Below, piece after piece: positions 36,284-47,029 of a DNA stretch of 64,000 bases. Below the pieces are notes generated by a model. It was given only the letters and a program-made list of their open reading frames with translations. It was not told the DNA's origin and did no database searches. The DNA comes from an uncultured Ruegeria sp. Its GTDB lineage: Bacteria; Pseudomonadota; Alphaproteobacteria; Rhodobacterales; Rhodobacteraceae. The position numbers and the translations under genes are program-made. The first letter of the stretch is position 1; each line of letters opens with the position of its first letter. Location: the NCBI RefSeq assembly GCF_947497005.1, contig NZ_CANMFF010000006.1:1-64000 (forward strand). The letters run 5' to 3'.

Positions 36284-38191
36284 TTATGCTCCCTGCGGTT
36301 CGACCAGCATCCGGCCGCGCATTTCCATGTGCAGCGCGTGGCAGAACCACTGGCAATAGAACCAGTGTACGCCCGGACGGTCAGCGGTGAAGGTGACCGA
36401 GGCGGTTGCCAGCGGTGCAACTTCCATTGCGATACCGTAGTTACCCAGGCAGAAACCGTGGGTCACATCGTCCACGTCATCCAGGTTGGTGATGTAAACA
36501 GTCACCTCGTCACCCTGTTTGACGGTGAACTTCTCAAGGCTGAAGGTCGGTGCCTGCGAAGTCATGTAGACCCGCACCTTGTTGCCATCCCGGATCGGTT
36601 CCTCGGCGCCTTCTTCCAGATCGATGCCATCTGCCTCGGCCTGTTTCCGGGCGTCTTCCCACGTGACATCGTTCCGATCCCACACGTTGACCGGATTAAC
36701 GATGTCAGCACGAACCATGATCGAGTCATGCGGCTCGGCAAAGGTTGGGCCGTCGTGCACCACTTTCATCTCGTTCGATGAGATATCGATCAACTGCTCG
36801 TTCTCAGGCTTGAGCGGACCCGTGTTCAGGAACCGGTCTTTCGAGAACTTGTTCATCGAAATCAGCCACTTGCCATCTGCCTCCTTGGTTTCACCCATGG
36901 TGGTCGAGTTGTGGCCCGGTTGATAATGCACATCGACCTTCGAGATGATCGGGTCCACATCAGCGCCGCCGTAAGCCTCGATTGCCTTGTCGAGATTCCA
37001 CTTAACGATCTGACTGTCGAGGAACAGTGTGGTGAACGCATTGCCCTGACCGTCATAAGCAGTGTGAAGCGGGCCAAGACCCAGCTGCGGTTCACCCACG
37101 ATGCACGACCGCGGGTCGGCATCGCTTTCGAACAACGCGTCCAGCTTGGTCACATCCATGATCGACACGGTCGGCGACAGCTTACCATTGATGCAGACGT
37201 GCTTGCCGTCGGGCGCAGTGTTAATGCCGTGAGGCGAGTTCGGGATCGGGATGTAGCGGGTGTACTTCTTGTTCTGACCCTTACGGCCGTCCAGAACCTT
37301 GACGCCTTTCAGTTCCTGATAGTCGCCGGCTTCGATACCCGCTTCGATTTCCGCGAGGTTGAAGACAACGACGTGGTCCAGTTCATTCTCGGTCATCTCG
37401 GCCAGGTTCATACCCATTTCCGAGTTGTACGAGGTCGAATAGGCGTATTTACCCTGATAATCACAGTCGGTGTTGTCGAGGTTCCCCGAAACGATCACCT
37501 GCCACGCGACTTCCATGGTGTCGCCGTCCAGCGCGGTGAAGATGTTCACGTATTGCGACGGATCATCCAGCACGCTGCCGTCATTGACCAGAGGCGTTTC
37601 ATCTTCACCATTGGCAAAGACATAACCGGTACGCGGGAATTTTTGCGGACGCAGACCGTGGATCGCCTTGGCGTTCGGAATCTCGGTGATCTTGTCGCAT
37701 TTCATCACGTCGCAACGCACACGAGCAACGCGGGTGTTGGCCTTGTCATTCATGAACAGGTAACGGCCATCATAGGTGCCGTCGGTGAACGACATATGCG
37801 GGTGGTGAAGGTCGCCGTTATCATAGGTTTTCATGCCGCGCTTGGCGAGAAACTCTTTGGTTTCAGGCAGAAGACCGTCGGTCATGATCTTCAGCGATTC
37901 GTTGGTCTGACCCCAACCAGTGGCCGAGCAGCGGTTAAACACCGGTACGCGCATCAGCTCGCGCATGGACGGGAAACCCAGGATGCGCAATTCGCCGGTC
38001 TGACCTGAAGACCAGAAGCCGTAATATTCGTCCAGTTCACCGGGCTGCAAATTGGCATTGGCGGCAGCGCTGGCCTCTTTCGCAGTCATCAGGGTCGAGC
38101 CCAGACCGGTCCCGGCCAATACGGCGCCGGTTGCTGTTGCACCCAGCATCCCTCGGCGTGTGACGGTTAGTTTCTTGTCATGTTCCGACAT
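36284..38191 (-). CDS. nosZ: Nitrous oxide reductase NosZ (clade I, Tat-exported)
   Basis: A 635-residue enzyme reducing N2O to N2. The twin-arginine leader reads [15 protein letters not shown], as in clade I enzymes. CuZ histidine segments are visible ([32 protein letters not shown]). The C-terminal CuA site reads [15 protein letters not shown]. The ATG at 38191 has GGAGGAACG upstream; upstream in-frame codons fall within the nosR 3' end and are not used. Confidence 0.98.
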   Translation of the reverse strand: MSEHDKKLTVTRRGMLGATATGAVLAGTGLGSTLMTAKEASAAANANLQPGELDEYYGFWSSGQTGELRILGFPSMRELMRVPVFNRCSATGWGQTNESLKIMTDGLLPETKEFLAKRGMKTYDNGDLHHPHMSFTDGTYDGRYLFMNDKANTRVARVRCDVMKCDKITEIPNAKAIHGLRPQKFPRTGYVFANGEDETPLVNDGSVLDDPSQYVNIFTALDGDTMEVAWQVIVSGNLDNTDCDYQGKYAYSTSYNSEMGMNLAEMTENELDHVVVFNLAEIEAGIEAGDYQELKGVKVLDGRKGQNKKYTRYIPIPNSPHGINTAPDGKHVCINGKLSPTVSIMDVTKLDALFESDADPRSCIVGEPQLGLGPLHTAYDGQGNAFTTLFLDSQIVKWNLDKAIEAYGGADVDPIISKVDVHYQPGHNSTTMGETKEADGKWLISMNKFSKDRFLNTGPLKPENEQLIDISSNEMKVVHDGPTFAEPHDSIMVRADIVNPVNVWDRNDVTWEDARKQAEADGIDLEEGAEEPIRDGNKVRVYMTSQAPTFSLEKFTVKQGDEVTVYITNLDDVDDVTHGFCLGNYGIAMEVAPLATASVTFTADRPGVHWFYCQWFCHALHMEMRGRMLVEPQGA

Positions 38192-38205
38192 GATCGTTCC
38201 TCCTT

Positions 38206-40383
38206 TTAGGAAACGGATTGCGGTTTGGCGTTCGGATGGTTCGCCGGTGGCTGTCCGAGGGGGGTCTTGAGATCGACCGACCCTGTCTTGGCCCGCCGTT
38301 TCAACTGGCGGATAACGACGGGACATTTGTCCTCGGACTGGTAGAGCACCTGACAATGCAGGCAGGTGACGCACTCGTTCGGATTGATCTCACCTGTGGG
38401 GTGGATCGCCTGAACGGGGCATTCATTGGCGCAGGTCTGACAGGGGGTGCCGCAATCCTTGTAGCGGCGCAGCCAGTCGAACATGCGCATGCGGGCAGGG
38501 ATCGCCAAAGCTCCACCCAGCGGGCAGAGATAGCGGCAATAGAACCGTTCGATGAACAGCCCGATCCCCAGCAGGAGCAGCGCAAAGACCACGAAAGGCC
38601 AGTCGCGCATGAATTTCAGAATGATCGCGGTCTTGAACGGCTCGATCTCTGCATATTTCTCGGCCAGCGGGATCGAGACAAAGCTGAGACCGAAAAGCCC
38701 AAGGAAGATCATGTATTTTGCGGGCCAGAGGCGTTCGTTCAGGCCCCAGGGTAGGGTCCATTGCGGCACTTTCAGCGCACGCGCGATCTTGTTGGTCAGT
38801 TCCTGCAAGGCACCAAACGGGCACAGCCAGCCGCAGTAGGCGCCGCGTCCCCAGAACAGCAGCGCGGCCGCGACGGCGAACCACTGGATAAAGACCAGCG
38901 GGTCCAGCAGGAATGCGTCCCAGCTAAATCCGCTGCGCAAGCTACCCGCCAACGCCATCAGGTTCACCACGCTCAGCTGCGCATTGGCGTACCAGCCGAT
39001 GAAGAACAGGGTCATGGTCAGATAGCCAATGCGGAACCAGTAGAAGAACCGCGCATTCATCGTGGCGTGGAACTGGAAGAAGAACGTCGCACTCAGCACC
39101 AGAAGCATGACGCCAAGAACGCCGATCTCAACCGTGCGGTCCTTCCAGATGCGTTGCCACAAGGCGGCCTTGGCCGCAGCTTCGCCGGTTGCATCGTTCA
39201 CCACAGCCGGGGCTGTAACGGGCAGCAGGTACTGCTCGGGCAGTTTATAGCCCAGATCGAAGGTCAGAAAGGTTTTCTCAACCGCTCCGACGGCCCGTTG
39301 AACCAGAAGTTGCAGACGGAAGGGCTCAGCCGGGTTGAACTCGGCATCGACGGGGATCTTGAAGATATCCAGTTCGGTGAAACTTGGCGCATCAGGGGCC
39401 GCGACTTTGCCAAGACGCTCTTGCTGCTTGTCGAAGAACCGCACCGAATTGTCGCCTTGAATCAGCTGAATACGGTCAAAAATTCCGCCGCGCACATAGC
39501 CAGATCCTTTAAAACTATAAGCTCCGCGTCCCAGCACCAGAATGGCTTGTTCGCCTTCTTCCAGCCACTCGGTCAGGTTTTGATACTCGGCCTCGCCCAG
39601 CAGGGATTTGCCGATTGATGGAACCGAGACCAGCGCCATATGCATGTCGATAAAGGTGTCATCAGGCTCACCCGGTTCGGGGCGGTTGATGGCGCGCTGA
39701 TCGCCTGTCGCCTCGAACGCGGCATTGACCTGACCGATATCCAGCGTCAGCCGCCGCACCGATCCATCACCCGACAGGGTGGACCAGTCAAATACGCCAT
39801 CCTGCGCCATATCGACTTCGCGTTTCGGCCCATCGGCCAGCAACGGCGACAGGCCTCCCAGACCCAGCGCGCGCGCCACCTTGATGCCGCCACGCACAAG
39901 ACTGTCATCAATCACCATGATCGTGACCGTCGCGCCCGAGATGATGTCAAGATCATGCCCTTCGCCGCCGGTTTCGGCCTCACGCTTGAGGTCGAGCCCG
40001 GCATAGCCTTCGGTCAATTCAACCATACGGGAATTGGGTATGCCGATCAGAACGATGGGTTCCGAGTGTTTGACCAGTTGCACGCCGGTTAAAATAGCCT
40101 CGTCATCAATGGCGGCGACCACGTGAATAGGCTTGCCCGAATACCCGGTTGTACCGACAAAATCAGATGTCAGGAACGCCCAGGCAATGGTCTCGCCACT
40201 CTTCAGGACGGGCGCGACTTTCACGTCATCCCGCACCGGCCCAAAGGCATCGGCACCGGGGGCCAGGTCGGCGGGTTCAATGTCGGGCAGGAAACTGGCC
40301 AGGCTGTCGGCATGGGCGCTGATCGCCATCAGGCAGGACAGAGTGAAAGCCAGCAGGAAATGGATTGCGCGTCTTACGACCAC
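38206..40383 (-). CDS. nosR: NosR, FMN-binding membrane iron-sulfur electron donor to NosZ
   Basis: A 725-residue membrane protein. A signal segment is followed by a periplasmic FMN-binding domain with the SGATVT flavinylation site near residue 150, membrane helices from about residue 415, CX3CP motifs ([21 protein letters not shown]) and two C-terminal ferredoxin clusters ([20 protein letters not shown]). It is thought to supply electrons to NosZ and support nos expression. The GTG start overlaps the DUF2946 gene by ten bases. Confidence 0.96.
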   Translation of the reverse strand: MVVRRAIHFLLAFTLSCLMAISAHADSLASFLPDIEPADLAPGADAFGPVRDDVKVAPVLKSGETIAWAFLTSDFVGTTGYSGKPIHVVAAIDDEAILTGVQLVKHSEPIVLIGIPNSRMVELTEGYAGLDLKREAETGGEGHDLDIISGATVTIMVIDDSLVRGGIKVARALGLGGLSPLLADGPKREVDMAQDGVFDWSTLSGDGSVRRLTLDIGQVNAAFEATGDQRAINRPEPGEPDDTFIDMHMALVSVPSIGKSLLGEAEYQNLTEWLEEGEQAILVLGRGAYSFKGSGYVRGGIFDRIQLIQGDNSVRFFDKQQERLGKVAAPDAPSFTELDIFKIPVDAEFNPAEPFRLQLLVQRAVGAVEKTFLTFDLGYKLPEQYLLPVTAPAVVNDATGEAAAKAALWQRIWKDRTVEIGVLGVMLLVLSATFFFQFHATMNARFFYWFRIGYLTMTLFFIGWYANAQLSVVNLMALAGSLRSGFSWDAFLLDPLVFIQWFAVAAALLFWGRGAYCGWLCPFGALQELTNKIARALKVPQWTLPWGLNERLWPAKYMIFLGLFGLSFVSIPLAEKYAEIEPFKTAIILKFMRDWPFVVFALLLLGIGLFIERFYCRYLCPLGGALAIPARMRMFDWLRRYKDCGTPCQTCANECPVQAIHPTGEINPNECVTCLHCQVLYQSEDKCPVVIRQLKRRAKTGSVDLKTPLGQPPANHPNAKPQSVS

Positions 40384-40838
40384 GGCGCACCTCCGATTAC
40401 TTGGGTGAACGCCACGGACGCGCGCAGGGCGCGTTCAGATTCATCTTGGGTCGCGAACGGGGGCCCTCGGGTTTCGGGCCACAGTCGTTTCGAGTTGTAC
40501 AAAACGCACAGACCTCTGTTTGCAGAGGGTGCGATCTGCACATTTCCGGCTTGTGCCAACTGATGCAGGTCAGGCAGCGGTGCTGCCGTGGTAACCGCGC
40601 ATAGCGCACAATCGGCGCATTTCGGACAGGGCGCGGTCGGGTCATTGGTGTCTTCCTCAAGATCAACTTCGACCCAGACCGCCCCTGCCTCCGAGCAGAT
40701 CTCAATCCACATGCTGTCCCCGGGACTCGCCAGCACCGGGCCAAGCATTTGCATAAGCAGCAGGAATATGCCCACCAAGCCGCACACCGCGCGGGACACG
40801 CGATCAAACAGGTTATGCGGAGGGCGGAAGGCAGGCAT
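40374..40838 (-). CDS. DUF2946-like cysteine-rich secreted protein leading the nos operon
   Basis: A 154-residue protein with an N-terminal signal/anchor (CGLVGIFLLLMQMLGPVLAS) and a central CPKCADCALC cluster preceded by an acidic stretch (DLEEDTNDP), as in DUF2946 proteins. Its gene ends inside the nosR start, so the two are translationally coupled. It lies just downstream of a candidate DNR box. The paired cysteines suggest metal, perhaps copper, handling for NosZ. That role is inferred from position. Confidence 0.75.
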   Translation of the reverse strand: MPAFRPPHNLFDRVSRAVCGLVGIFLLLMQMLGPVLASPGDSMWIEICSEAGAVWVEVDLEEDTNDPTAPCPKCADCALCAVTTAAPLPDLHQLAQAGNVQIAPSANRGLCVLYNSKRLWPETRGPPFATQDESERALRASVAFTQVIGGAPWS

Positions 40839-40895
40839 TGAGAATCCAACTCGGCGTTCTTTCCCGGACCCTATGGGATTCTCTCAGGCGGAGAC

Positions 40896-40909
40896 TTGAC
40901 TTAGGTCAG
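40896..40909 (-). promoter_or_regulatory. Candidate DNR/NNR box upstream of the nos operon
   Basis: TTGACTTAGGTCAG differs from the palindrome TTGAC-N4-GTCAA at its last base. Its centre is about 64 bases upstream of the DUF2946 gene that leads nosRZDFYLX, and it lies between that gene and the 3' end of the nirN-linked small gene. Confidence 0.7.
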
Positions 40910-40927
40910 GTACTTGAAAAATCGCCC

Positions 40928-41191
40928 CTATCCGTCGGCCTCGTCCATCAGTCCACGCACCCACCGGCCAGCCAGCCAAGTAGCTGGAATTCCCAGCGGA
41001 ATCGACCACAGGATCGCCGGAACCGGTCGGATCACGCCAAACCCGGCGCTGTGCAGTATCAGACCCAGCAAAAACAAGTTGATGGCCACGGTTAGCGCCG
41101 TGGCCGGGTACAGCAAGATGGCCAGTTTCCAAACCGGCCACTTGCCATCAGTGGCTGGTTCCTTCCGAGAAGGTGATTTTGTTCCAGACAT
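40928..41191 (-). CDS. Small two-pass membrane protein after nirN
   Basis: An 87-residue protein. Polar N-terminus ([12 protein letters not shown]), two membrane segments (LAILLYPATALTVAINLFLLGLIL and PAILWSIPLGIPATWLAGRWV) and an acidic tail. It overlaps the 3' end of nirN by 44 bases and would be the last gene of the nirECF-DL-GHJN run. I do not recognise the family. Context suggests a link to haem d1 handling or denitrification, which is inference. Confidence 0.65.
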   Translation of the reverse strand: MSGTKSPSRKEPATDGKWPVWKLAILLYPATALTVAINLFLLGLILHSAGFGVIRPVPAILWSIPLGIPATWLAGRWVRGLMDEADG

Positions 41192-42773
41192 TATATTTCC
41201 CCGAAGGTTTGCGCATCGGCAGGCGGCGCACTTCTTCCAGTGTTTGCGCGTCATAGACGATCACCGCACCATCATCTTCCCAGATCGAAACCAGCGCATG
41301 GCTGCCATCCATGGTGAACTCCACGTGAGCCACGGTTTTACCGGGGGCGGGGCGCAGAGTTTTCACGATTTCAAGGCTTTGCTTGTCGATGACGTGCATG
41401 GCGTCCTTGTTGGGGCCGAAGAAGACATCGGCCCAGACATAAGACGAATTCTCATGGCTGCGCATGAAGAATCCAGGTCCTTCGGTCTTGATCCTCTTGA
41501 CAGTCTCCCAGCTTTCCATGTCGATCACCGACACAGTGCCATCGGTCAGGTGTGGCGTCGCCATCACGGTCGTATCACCATGTTCCCATGTGATACCCGA
41601 GCCCAGGTGCGGCATCCCCGGAAGGTCCAGATCAGCAATTTTTTGACCGATCACCAGATCGATCACTTGGCCGCCTTTGCCGTCGCGCGACGCACCCATG
41701 ACGTATTCATAGCTCTGGTCGAAGAAGAAATCGTCCAGATAGTCTGGTGTGGTGATTTTGCGCACTGGGAAGGGGTCGGGATTCTTGAACTGACCTTCGA
41801 TACGGAAATCGTGCCCGATACCAAATTGCGGCGGGTTGGCCCCGTAGAATACTTCCCAGATCTCTGGCACATCTTTCAACGCCAGCACAAAGCTTTCCCG
41901 TGGCGGTGCCTGATACACGGCAGACACACGGCTGGGCACTCCTTTCTTGCTTTTGACTTCAATGACGGTGGCTACCGATAGGTCCTCGGTCGACAGCAGG
42001 GTCAGGCTGTTGGGCAGGTAATTCGCAACGGCGACCCATTTTCCGTCACCTGACATGGCAATGTTGCGGCTGTTGAGGCCCGCGCGCACACGTCCAACCT
42101 GTTTCAACGCCCAGATGTCGTATTTCTGGACCCAGCCATCGCGGGACATGATAAAGACGTACCGGCCATCGGGGCTGAATTTCGGCCCGCCATGAACGGC
42201 AAAGGGGGTCTCGAACCGGTCGAGCACTTCAAACGTGTCGCCGTCCAGAACGCTGACATGATGGTCGCCAGTCTCAACCACCAGTGTGATGTTCATCGGG
42301 TCACTGTCCCACACGGGTGCTCCGACCGGGGCGTAATCCTCGTCCAGAGTGCGGCTGGCCATGATGTCAGATTCGCCCCATTCTGGGTTGCTCTCGAGCG
42401 GAGATTTCAGCCACCCCGCCAGTTCCTCGATCTGCAACGCGTCGAGTTCATGTGAAAACGCAGGCATCTGCGTCGCAGTGCGGCCCTCGGCGATCACCGC
42501 CGCAACCCGCGGCCCCCGCATCCGCTTCAAAGTCTCGGGGATCAAAGCCGGCCCAACGCCGCCCAAGCGGTTCTCTCCGTGGCACGAAGCGCAGTGTTCA
42601 GCGTAATCCGAGGGCGCATCAGCCCAGGCCGCGCCAATGCTCAGAACTGAACACATCAGCCCGATCTTCAACTTTTTCCAAATACTCCCGCCGGAGGCTC
42701 CTGCACGCGCCACAGGGGTCACGATTTGACGGAACTGGGACGGGCTATCAAAAGAACTGATGCGCCGGATCAT
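41148..42773 (-). CDS. nirN: NirN, cytochrome cd1-like dihydro-haem d1 dehydrogenase
   Basis: About 541 residues, a paralogue of NirS with one c-type haem site (CASCH near residue 61) and an eight-bladed d1-binding propeller ([21 protein letters not shown] and later repeats). NirN carries out the last oxidation in haem d1 synthesis in the periplasm. The ATG at 42773 overlaps nirJ and has GGGGGA upstream, but places about 32 odd residues before the signal peptide. A TTG ten codons before the signal's end would give a clean leader ([18 protein letters not shown]). A repeat element lies in that leader. Confidence 0.9.
   Translation of the reverse strand: MIRRISSFDSPSQFRQIVTPVARAGASGGSIWKKLKIGLMCSVLSIGAAWADAPSDYAEHCASCHGENRLGGVGPALIPETLKRMRGPRVAAVIAEGRTATQMPAFSHELDALQIEELAGWLKSPLESNPEWGESDIMASRTLDEDYAPVGAPVWDSDPMNITLVVETGDHHVSVLDGDTFEVLDRFETPFAVHGGPKFSPDGRYVFIMSRDGWVQKYDIWALKQVGRVRAGLNSRNIAMSGDGKWVAVANYLPNSLTLLSTEDLSVATVIEVKSKKGVPSRVSAVYQAPPRESFVLALKDVPEIWEVFYGANPPQFGIGHDFRIEGQFKNPDPFPVRKITTPDYLDDFFFDQSYEYVMGASRDGKGGQVIDLVIGQKIADLDLPGMPHLGSGITWEHGDTTVMATPHLTDGTVSVIDMESWETVKRIKTEGPGFFMRSHENSSYVWADVFFGPNKDAMHVIDKQSLEIVKTLRPAPGKTVAHVEFTMDGSHALVSIWEDDGAVIVYDAQTLEEVRRLPMRKPSGKYNVWNKITFSEGTSH
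42666..42698. repeat. 33-base repeat, copy in the nirN leader
   Basis: On the plus strand this 33-mer contains AAATACTCCCGCCGGAGGC, and it is almost identical to 60389-60421 at the start of norF. Only about four or five positions differ. Its GCCTCCGGCGGG-type core is GC-rich and imperfectly palindromic (GCCTCCGGCGGGAG). I recall similar motifs recurring in Rhodobacteraceae intergenic DNA. Confidence 0.7.
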
Positions 42774-43962
42774 GGCTTTTCCCCCGGAACGGTGTGACTT
42801 TCAGGCGTTCTCCTGCGTCATCCACACCGATTTCTTCGTTTGACAAGTAGCAGGCCGGGTCCTCGGCCCATGGGTCACCGGTCAATTGCAAGGCGCGTAT
42901 GCGGGTATTGCCTCCGCAAACGTCCTTCAAGTCGCAGGCACCACAGCGACCCTTCAGCGGGCGTGGCCGAGTGCGGAGCATAACGAGCATCGGATCATCG
43001 CTGGTCCAAAGATCGGAAAACGGTTTAGTCTTTACATTACCGACCGTGTAATCGGACCAATACGTGTCAGGGTGGACCCGGCCAAGATTGTCGATATTGG
43101 CAACGCCCAAACCGCTGGAATTTCCGCCCCATGCGGCCAGATGCTCGCGTACGTGCGCTGCTTTTTCAGCGTCGAAATGCGCGCGGATCCAGTTCAGGAA
43201 ATATCCCGCGTCAGCGTCGTTGTTTCCAGTCACTATGTCCAATGGACGACCACCTGATGCGGCTTCCCACGCACGCTCCAGCAGCAGGTCAAGACCTTTG
43301 CGGGTGCGCAGATGCTCGGCGTCTTCACCCCGGTTCTTGTCACCACGCCCGGCATAGACAAGATGAGACAGGTAGAACTTGTCGACGCCTTCAACATCAC
43401 AAAGCTTCAACAGATCCGGCAAGTGATGCTGCGTGCCCTCGGTCAGGCAGAACCGCAGGCCGACCTTGATGCCACGTTTCTTGCATTCACGCACGCCACG
43501 CAGGGCGTCGGCAAAGGCACCCTCGACACCGCGGAACCAATCATTCGTGGCCCCAATCCCGTCGAGAGAAATGCCAACATAGTTGAAACCCACATCGGCA
43601 ATCATGTCGGCGGTTTCGTCGTAAATACGTGTGCCGTTGGTCGACAAGGCCAGCATCGGCACCAGTTCGCGCGCGCGTTTTGCAATGTCAAAAAAATCGA
43701 ACCGGTCCAGAGGTTCCCCACCCGAGAGGATCAAGGCCGGGACGCGAAATTGGCCAAGATCCTCAAGGGTTACCATGGCTTGCTCATGGCTGAGCTCACC
43801 CGGGAACGCGACATCCGCCGAGACGGTATAGCAATGGCGGCATTTCAGATTACAGCGCCGCGTCAGGTTCCAGATCACCACAGGCTTCACCGGTCCCGGG
43901 CGGCGTTTGCGCACCGGTGTAGGTTTGACCAACTGGTGCATGTATTCGGTCAGGCGGAACAT
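42748..43962 (-). CDS. nirJ: Radical SAM haem d1 biosynthesis protein NirJ
   Basis: A 404-residue radical SAM enzyme with Cys37, 41 and 44 ([13 protein letters not shown]) and a C-terminal SPASM-like cysteine region ([19 protein letters not shown]). It converts didecarboxysirohaem side chains towards haem d1. It begins three bases after the nirH stop and overlaps nirN. Confidence 0.95.
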   Translation of the reverse strand: MFRLTEYMHQLVKPTPVRKRRPGPVKPVVIWNLTRRCNLKCRHCYTVSADVAFPGELSHEQAMVTLEDLGQFRVPALILSGGEPLDRFDFFDIAKRARELVPMLALSTNGTRIYDETADMIADVGFNYVGISLDGIGATNDWFRGVEGAFADALRGVRECKKRGIKVGLRFCLTEGTQHHLPDLLKLCDVEGVDKFYLSHLVYAGRGDKNRGEDAEHLRTRKGLDLLLERAWEAASGGRPLDIVTGNNDADAGYFLNWIRAHFDAEKAAHVREHLAAWGGNSSGLGVANIDNLGRVHPDTYWSDYTVGNVKTKPFSDLWTSDDPMLVMLRTRPRPLKGRCGACDLKDVCGGNTRIRALQLTGDPWAEDPACYLSNEEIGVDDAGERLKVTPFRGKSHDPAHQFF

Positions 43963-43965
43963 GTC

Positions 43966-44448
43966 TCAGCCTTTCTGTTTCAGGCGCAGCCCGGTCTTTT
44001 TCAGAATGCGCGTGGAATAAAGGATATCTTTGGCTCGGCAGGCATCGCCCAGAATGGCGGCAATCTCGGCCCGTTTTTCTTCGACTTCGGTTCTGTCGGT
44101 GCCATGTACCATAGCAAACAGATTATACGGCCAATCCGGCAATGCGCGGGGCCGTTGGTAGCAATGGGTCACGAAGGGCAGGGCGCCGATCTTTGCACCC
44201 AGCTTGGTGATGCTGGCATCTTCTACATCCCAGACAGTCATGCCGTTCGAGGTCATGCCAAGTTTGTAGTGGTTGGGTGCCGCAGCAATGCGGCGGATCA
44301 CACCGCGTGTTTTGAGGGCTGCGAGCCTTTCAAGCAGGTCAGATTCCAGAAGTCCCAGATCATAGGCGACCTGAGCATACGGGGTTGGGGTCAGGGGCAG
44401 TCCCCCCTGCAGCGCCCGAATTATCTGTCTGTCTGTTGCGTCGATCAT
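43966..44448 (-). CDS. nirH: Sirohaem decarboxylase subunit NirH (AsnC-like)
   Basis: A 160-residue protein of the AsnC/Lrp-like NirDLGH family. An N-terminal helix-turn-helix relic (DRQIIRALQGGLPLTPTPYAQVA) is followed by an effector-like domain ending with ILYSTRILKKTGLRLK. With its paralogues it decarboxylates sirohaem. NirG and NirH labels are hard to tell apart by eye; order suggests H. It overlaps nirG's end by four bases. Confidence 0.88.
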   Translation of the reverse strand: MIDATDRQIIRALQGGLPLTPTPYAQVAYDLGLLESDLLERLAALKTRGVIRRIAAAPNHYKLGMTSNGMTVWDVEDASITKLGAKIGALPFVTHCYQRPRALPDWPYNLFAMVHGTDRTEVEEKRAEIAAILGDACRAKDILYSTRILKKTGLRLKQKG

Positions 44449-44894
44449 GCCGCCACCCGGAAACCGATAAAGAATTCCTGAAGTTTGGGGAAACAGAGAA
44501 CCTTGATCCCCGTTTCCTGTTCGATGGCATCGGCAGTGCCTTTGATCCCCTCGGGCGTTTCGGTGGCCAGCACGAACCACATGTTCAGCCGATGCGTGCG
44601 TTCATAATTATGGGCCACCTCGGGATGCGCATTGACTTTGGTCAGGACGGTTTCAAAACTCTCGGCCGGAACAGCCATGGCACACAGGCAGAAGGCCCCG
44701 CCCATGGCAGCAGCGTCGAAAAACGGACCAAAGCGCGTGATGACACGGTCTTCTTTCATGCGTGTCAGGCGCGTCAGCAATTCGGCCTCAGACAGGCCAA
44801 GCTCTTCAGCCACCGCCGCGTAAGGATGCGAAGTCAGTGGCAGATCGTCTTGTACACGATTCAGGATCGCACGGTCAGTTTGGTCCAGCATCAT
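44445..44894 (-). CDS. nirG: Sirohaem decarboxylase subunit NirG (AsnC-like)
   Basis: A 149-residue AsnC-like protein with DRAILNRVQDDLPLTSHPYAAVAEELG at its N-terminus and ERTHRLNMWFVLATETPEG in the effector-like half. It lies between the nirDL fusion and nirH with four-base overlaps on both sides. Its family acts in the sirohaem-to-didecarboxysirohaem step of haem d1 synthesis. Confidence 0.88.
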   Translation of the reverse strand: MMLDQTDRAILNRVQDDLPLTSHPYAAVAEELGLSEAELLTRLTRMKEDRVITRFGPFFDAAAMGGAFCLCAMAVPAESFETVLTKVNAHPEVAHNYERTHRLNMWFVLATETPEGIKGTADAIEQETGIKVLCFPKLQEFFIGFRVAA

Positions 44895-45880
44895 GCAGCG
44901 GCCTCCTTGGCTTGAATCAGCGCACCGGTTTGTTTGAAACAGCGGGTTGAGAAAAGGACCTTATTCCGCGCCCCGGCCAGTTCGGGCAGAGCAATCGCTC
45001 CGGCCAGAACGTCCTGAGCCTCGTTGCGGGTCCGGGCGTGGATCATGGAATAAAGGCGATATGGCCAGACATCTGGAACCGGGTTGCGCTCGTAGCACAA
45101 TGTCACTCCGGGATAGGCGGCCAAAGCGGGTCCGGCGGTGTCGATCTGCTCCGTCGGCAGATCCCAGACCACCATCGCATTTGCCGACCAGCCAAGCGCC
45201 CGGTGACGCACGATGACGCCAAGCCGCGAGATGATCCCTGCGGCGTGCAAAGCAACGACCCGCGCCATCACGTCGTCGGCATTTCTGTTCAACGAACGGG
45301 CCAGCGCCGCGTAAGGTTTCGTGACCAGCGTCAACCCGGAGCTTAGAGTCTGCAGCAGGCAACGATCACCTTCGCGCATGACCGATGTATCGACCTTTCG
45401 CGCTGTGGGCACGTTTTTGGCGCCTCCAGTCATGCGAAAACCAAGGTCCACGTTGAAAGGGCGCACCAACCGCAAATCCAGCACTTGCAACCCAGTGGAC
45501 CGGCTGATCCGCGCAAGGGTATCGTTGACATGCGCTCGATCCGGTCCCGTCGCAACAAACCAGAGGTTCCAAGCATCTTCGCGTTGATAATTGTGATTCA
45601 CGCCGGGTTCAGCGTCGATCAGGGCAGCGATCTCCTCCAACCGATCTTCCGGAGCCGACACGGCTGCCAGAGTGCTGGCGGTGACCGCGCCGGGCGTGAT
45701 GGTGGCACCGACCCGCGTGATGCGGCCGGTATGACGCATTCGGGACAGGCGATGGATGACTTCGGCTTCGTCCAACCCAAGTGCGTTTCCGAGAACTTGA
45801 AATGGACGCTCGATGACTGGAAAGTCGCGTTGGAATTCATCCAGCAGGCGGCGGTCGATCGGGTCGGTGATATGTTGCAT
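44891..45880 (-). CDS. nirD/L: Sirohaem decarboxylase NirD-NirL fusion
   Basis: A 329-residue protein that contains two AsnC-like units in series. The first (residues ~8-160) starts DRRLLDEFQRDFPVIERPFQVL. The second (~175-320) starts DRCLLQTLSSGLTLVTKPYAALA and ends with KVLFSTRCFKQTGAL. It corresponds to nirD and nirL joined in one gene, as in Paracoccus-type clusters. It acts with NirG and NirH in haem d1 synthesis. Confidence 0.9.
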   Translation of the reverse strand: MQHITDPIDRRLLDEFQRDFPVIERPFQVLGNALGLDEAEVIHRLSRMRHTGRITRVGATITPGAVTASTLAAVSAPEDRLEEIAALIDAEPGVNHNYQREDAWNLWFVATGPDRAHVNDTLARISRSTGLQVLDLRLVRPFNVDLGFRMTGGAKNVPTARKVDTSVMREGDRCLLQTLSSGLTLVTKPYAALARSLNRNADDVMARVVALHAAGIISRLGVIVRHRALGWSANAMVVWDLPTEQIDTAGPALAAYPGVTLCYERNPVPDVWPYRLYSMIHARTRNEAQDVLAGAIALPELAGARNKVLFSTRCFKQTGALIQAKEAAA

Positions 45881-45883
45881 CCG

Positions 45884-47029
45884 CTACAGCCCTGTTCTGT
45901 GGGCGCGAGCCGTGAAGAAAATGCCTGATGGGCTGTCTGCATCGATCTCGCGCAGTTTTTCAAAGCTATGCGTGTCGTAGACCATGACCTTGTTGGCGTC
46001 GCGTACGCTGATCCAGACCTCATGCCCGCGCGGCGTGAACTCCATGTGCAAGACTGCGGGGCCGGGCTTGAATTCGTGGATGATCTCTTTGCTGACACTG
46101 TCGATCACCTGAATCGTATCGTTCAGCGGGTGTGCAAAATTCACCCAAACCTGCCGCCCGTCGGGACGTGCCATAGCAAAGACCGGCTGACCATGAGTTT
46201 TGGTGCGCCCGGTTTCGGACAGGGTGTCCGCGTCGATCCACAGAACCTCGTGATGGCCAACGGCGGGCAGAACAAACTCGCGCCCGGTCAGCGCCCAGCC
46301 TTCCAGATGGGGCATCTTGTAGACGGGCATTTCTTCCTGCCCACGCCCGTAATCGGGAAGAACACGGATGGGTTCTGGATCGTCCGACCACAGATCAAGC
46401 GCGGTCAGGCCGTCCTCGCCAAACAGGCCGGTGATATAGGTGCGACCGTTGGCGGTGATCAGTGCGTCATAAGGGTTCTTGCCCATGTCAGGAATTTTGG
46501 TGATCTCGGGATCGCCTTTGGCGAAATCGGCAATCCAGGTTTCACCTGTGTCCCACATGGTGAAAACGAACCGCCGACCCGGCGCATCGACCAGACCAAT
46601 GGTTTTACTGTCGGTGGGGATGTCGGCGATCATTTCCAGTGTGTCCGCGCCAAACACGCGTACACCACCGGGTTCATAGTTCGACACAGCCACAAGCGTA
46701 CCATCGTCCGAGATCGCTCCGCCAATAGCGTTACCTGCCTGCACAACACGGTTCACGATTTGACGGGTGACGATGTCAACCTTGGTCAGCCCACCGTCGC
46801 GTCCAAAGACATAAGCAAAGCGTTCATCGGGTGAATAGACCAGAGAAGCATGAGACAGATCGCCCAACCCTTCGATACGGGCCAGAGCTGCACGGTCGGA
46901 TTGATCCACCAGCAGAACCGAGCCTTTGGCGCGTTCGATGACAAGGCCAAGGTCGCCTGTCGCGGTGGGTTCAGCCTGAGCTGTGGTCATCAACAGTGTG
47001 GCTGCAAGACCAAGGATGAAATGTTTCAT
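45884..47029 (-). CDS. nirF: Haem d1 biosynthesis protein NirF
   Basis: A 381-residue periplasmic protein with a signal peptide (HFILGLAATLLMTTAQAEP) and a d1-type beta-propeller related to NirS and NirN but without a CXXCH haem site. NirF binds the d1 precursor during maturation. The ATG at 47029 overlaps the nirC stop (ATGA) and has GGAGGC upstream. Confidence 0.93.
   Translation of the reverse strand: MKHFILGLAATLLMTTAQAEPTATGDLGLVIERAKGSVLLVDQSDRAALARIEGLGDLSHASLVYSPDERFAYVFGRDGGLTKVDIVTRQIVNRVVQAGNAIGGAISDDGTLVAVSNYEPGGVRVFGADTLEMIADIPTDSKTIGLVDAPGRRFVFTMWDTGETWIADFAKGDPEITKIPDMGKNPYDALITANGRTYITGLFGEDGLTALDLWSDDPEPIRVLPDYGRGQEEMPVYKMPHLEGWALTGREFVLPAVGHHEVLWIDADTLSETGRTKTHGQPVFAMARPDGRQVWVNFAHPLNDTIQVIDSVSKEIIHEFKPGPAVLHMEFTPRGHEVWISVRDANKVMVYDTHSFEKLREIDADSPSGIFFTARAHRTGL

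Noticed and set aside
36911..38008. 365-codon plus-strand open frame
   Set aside because: Antisense to nosZ.
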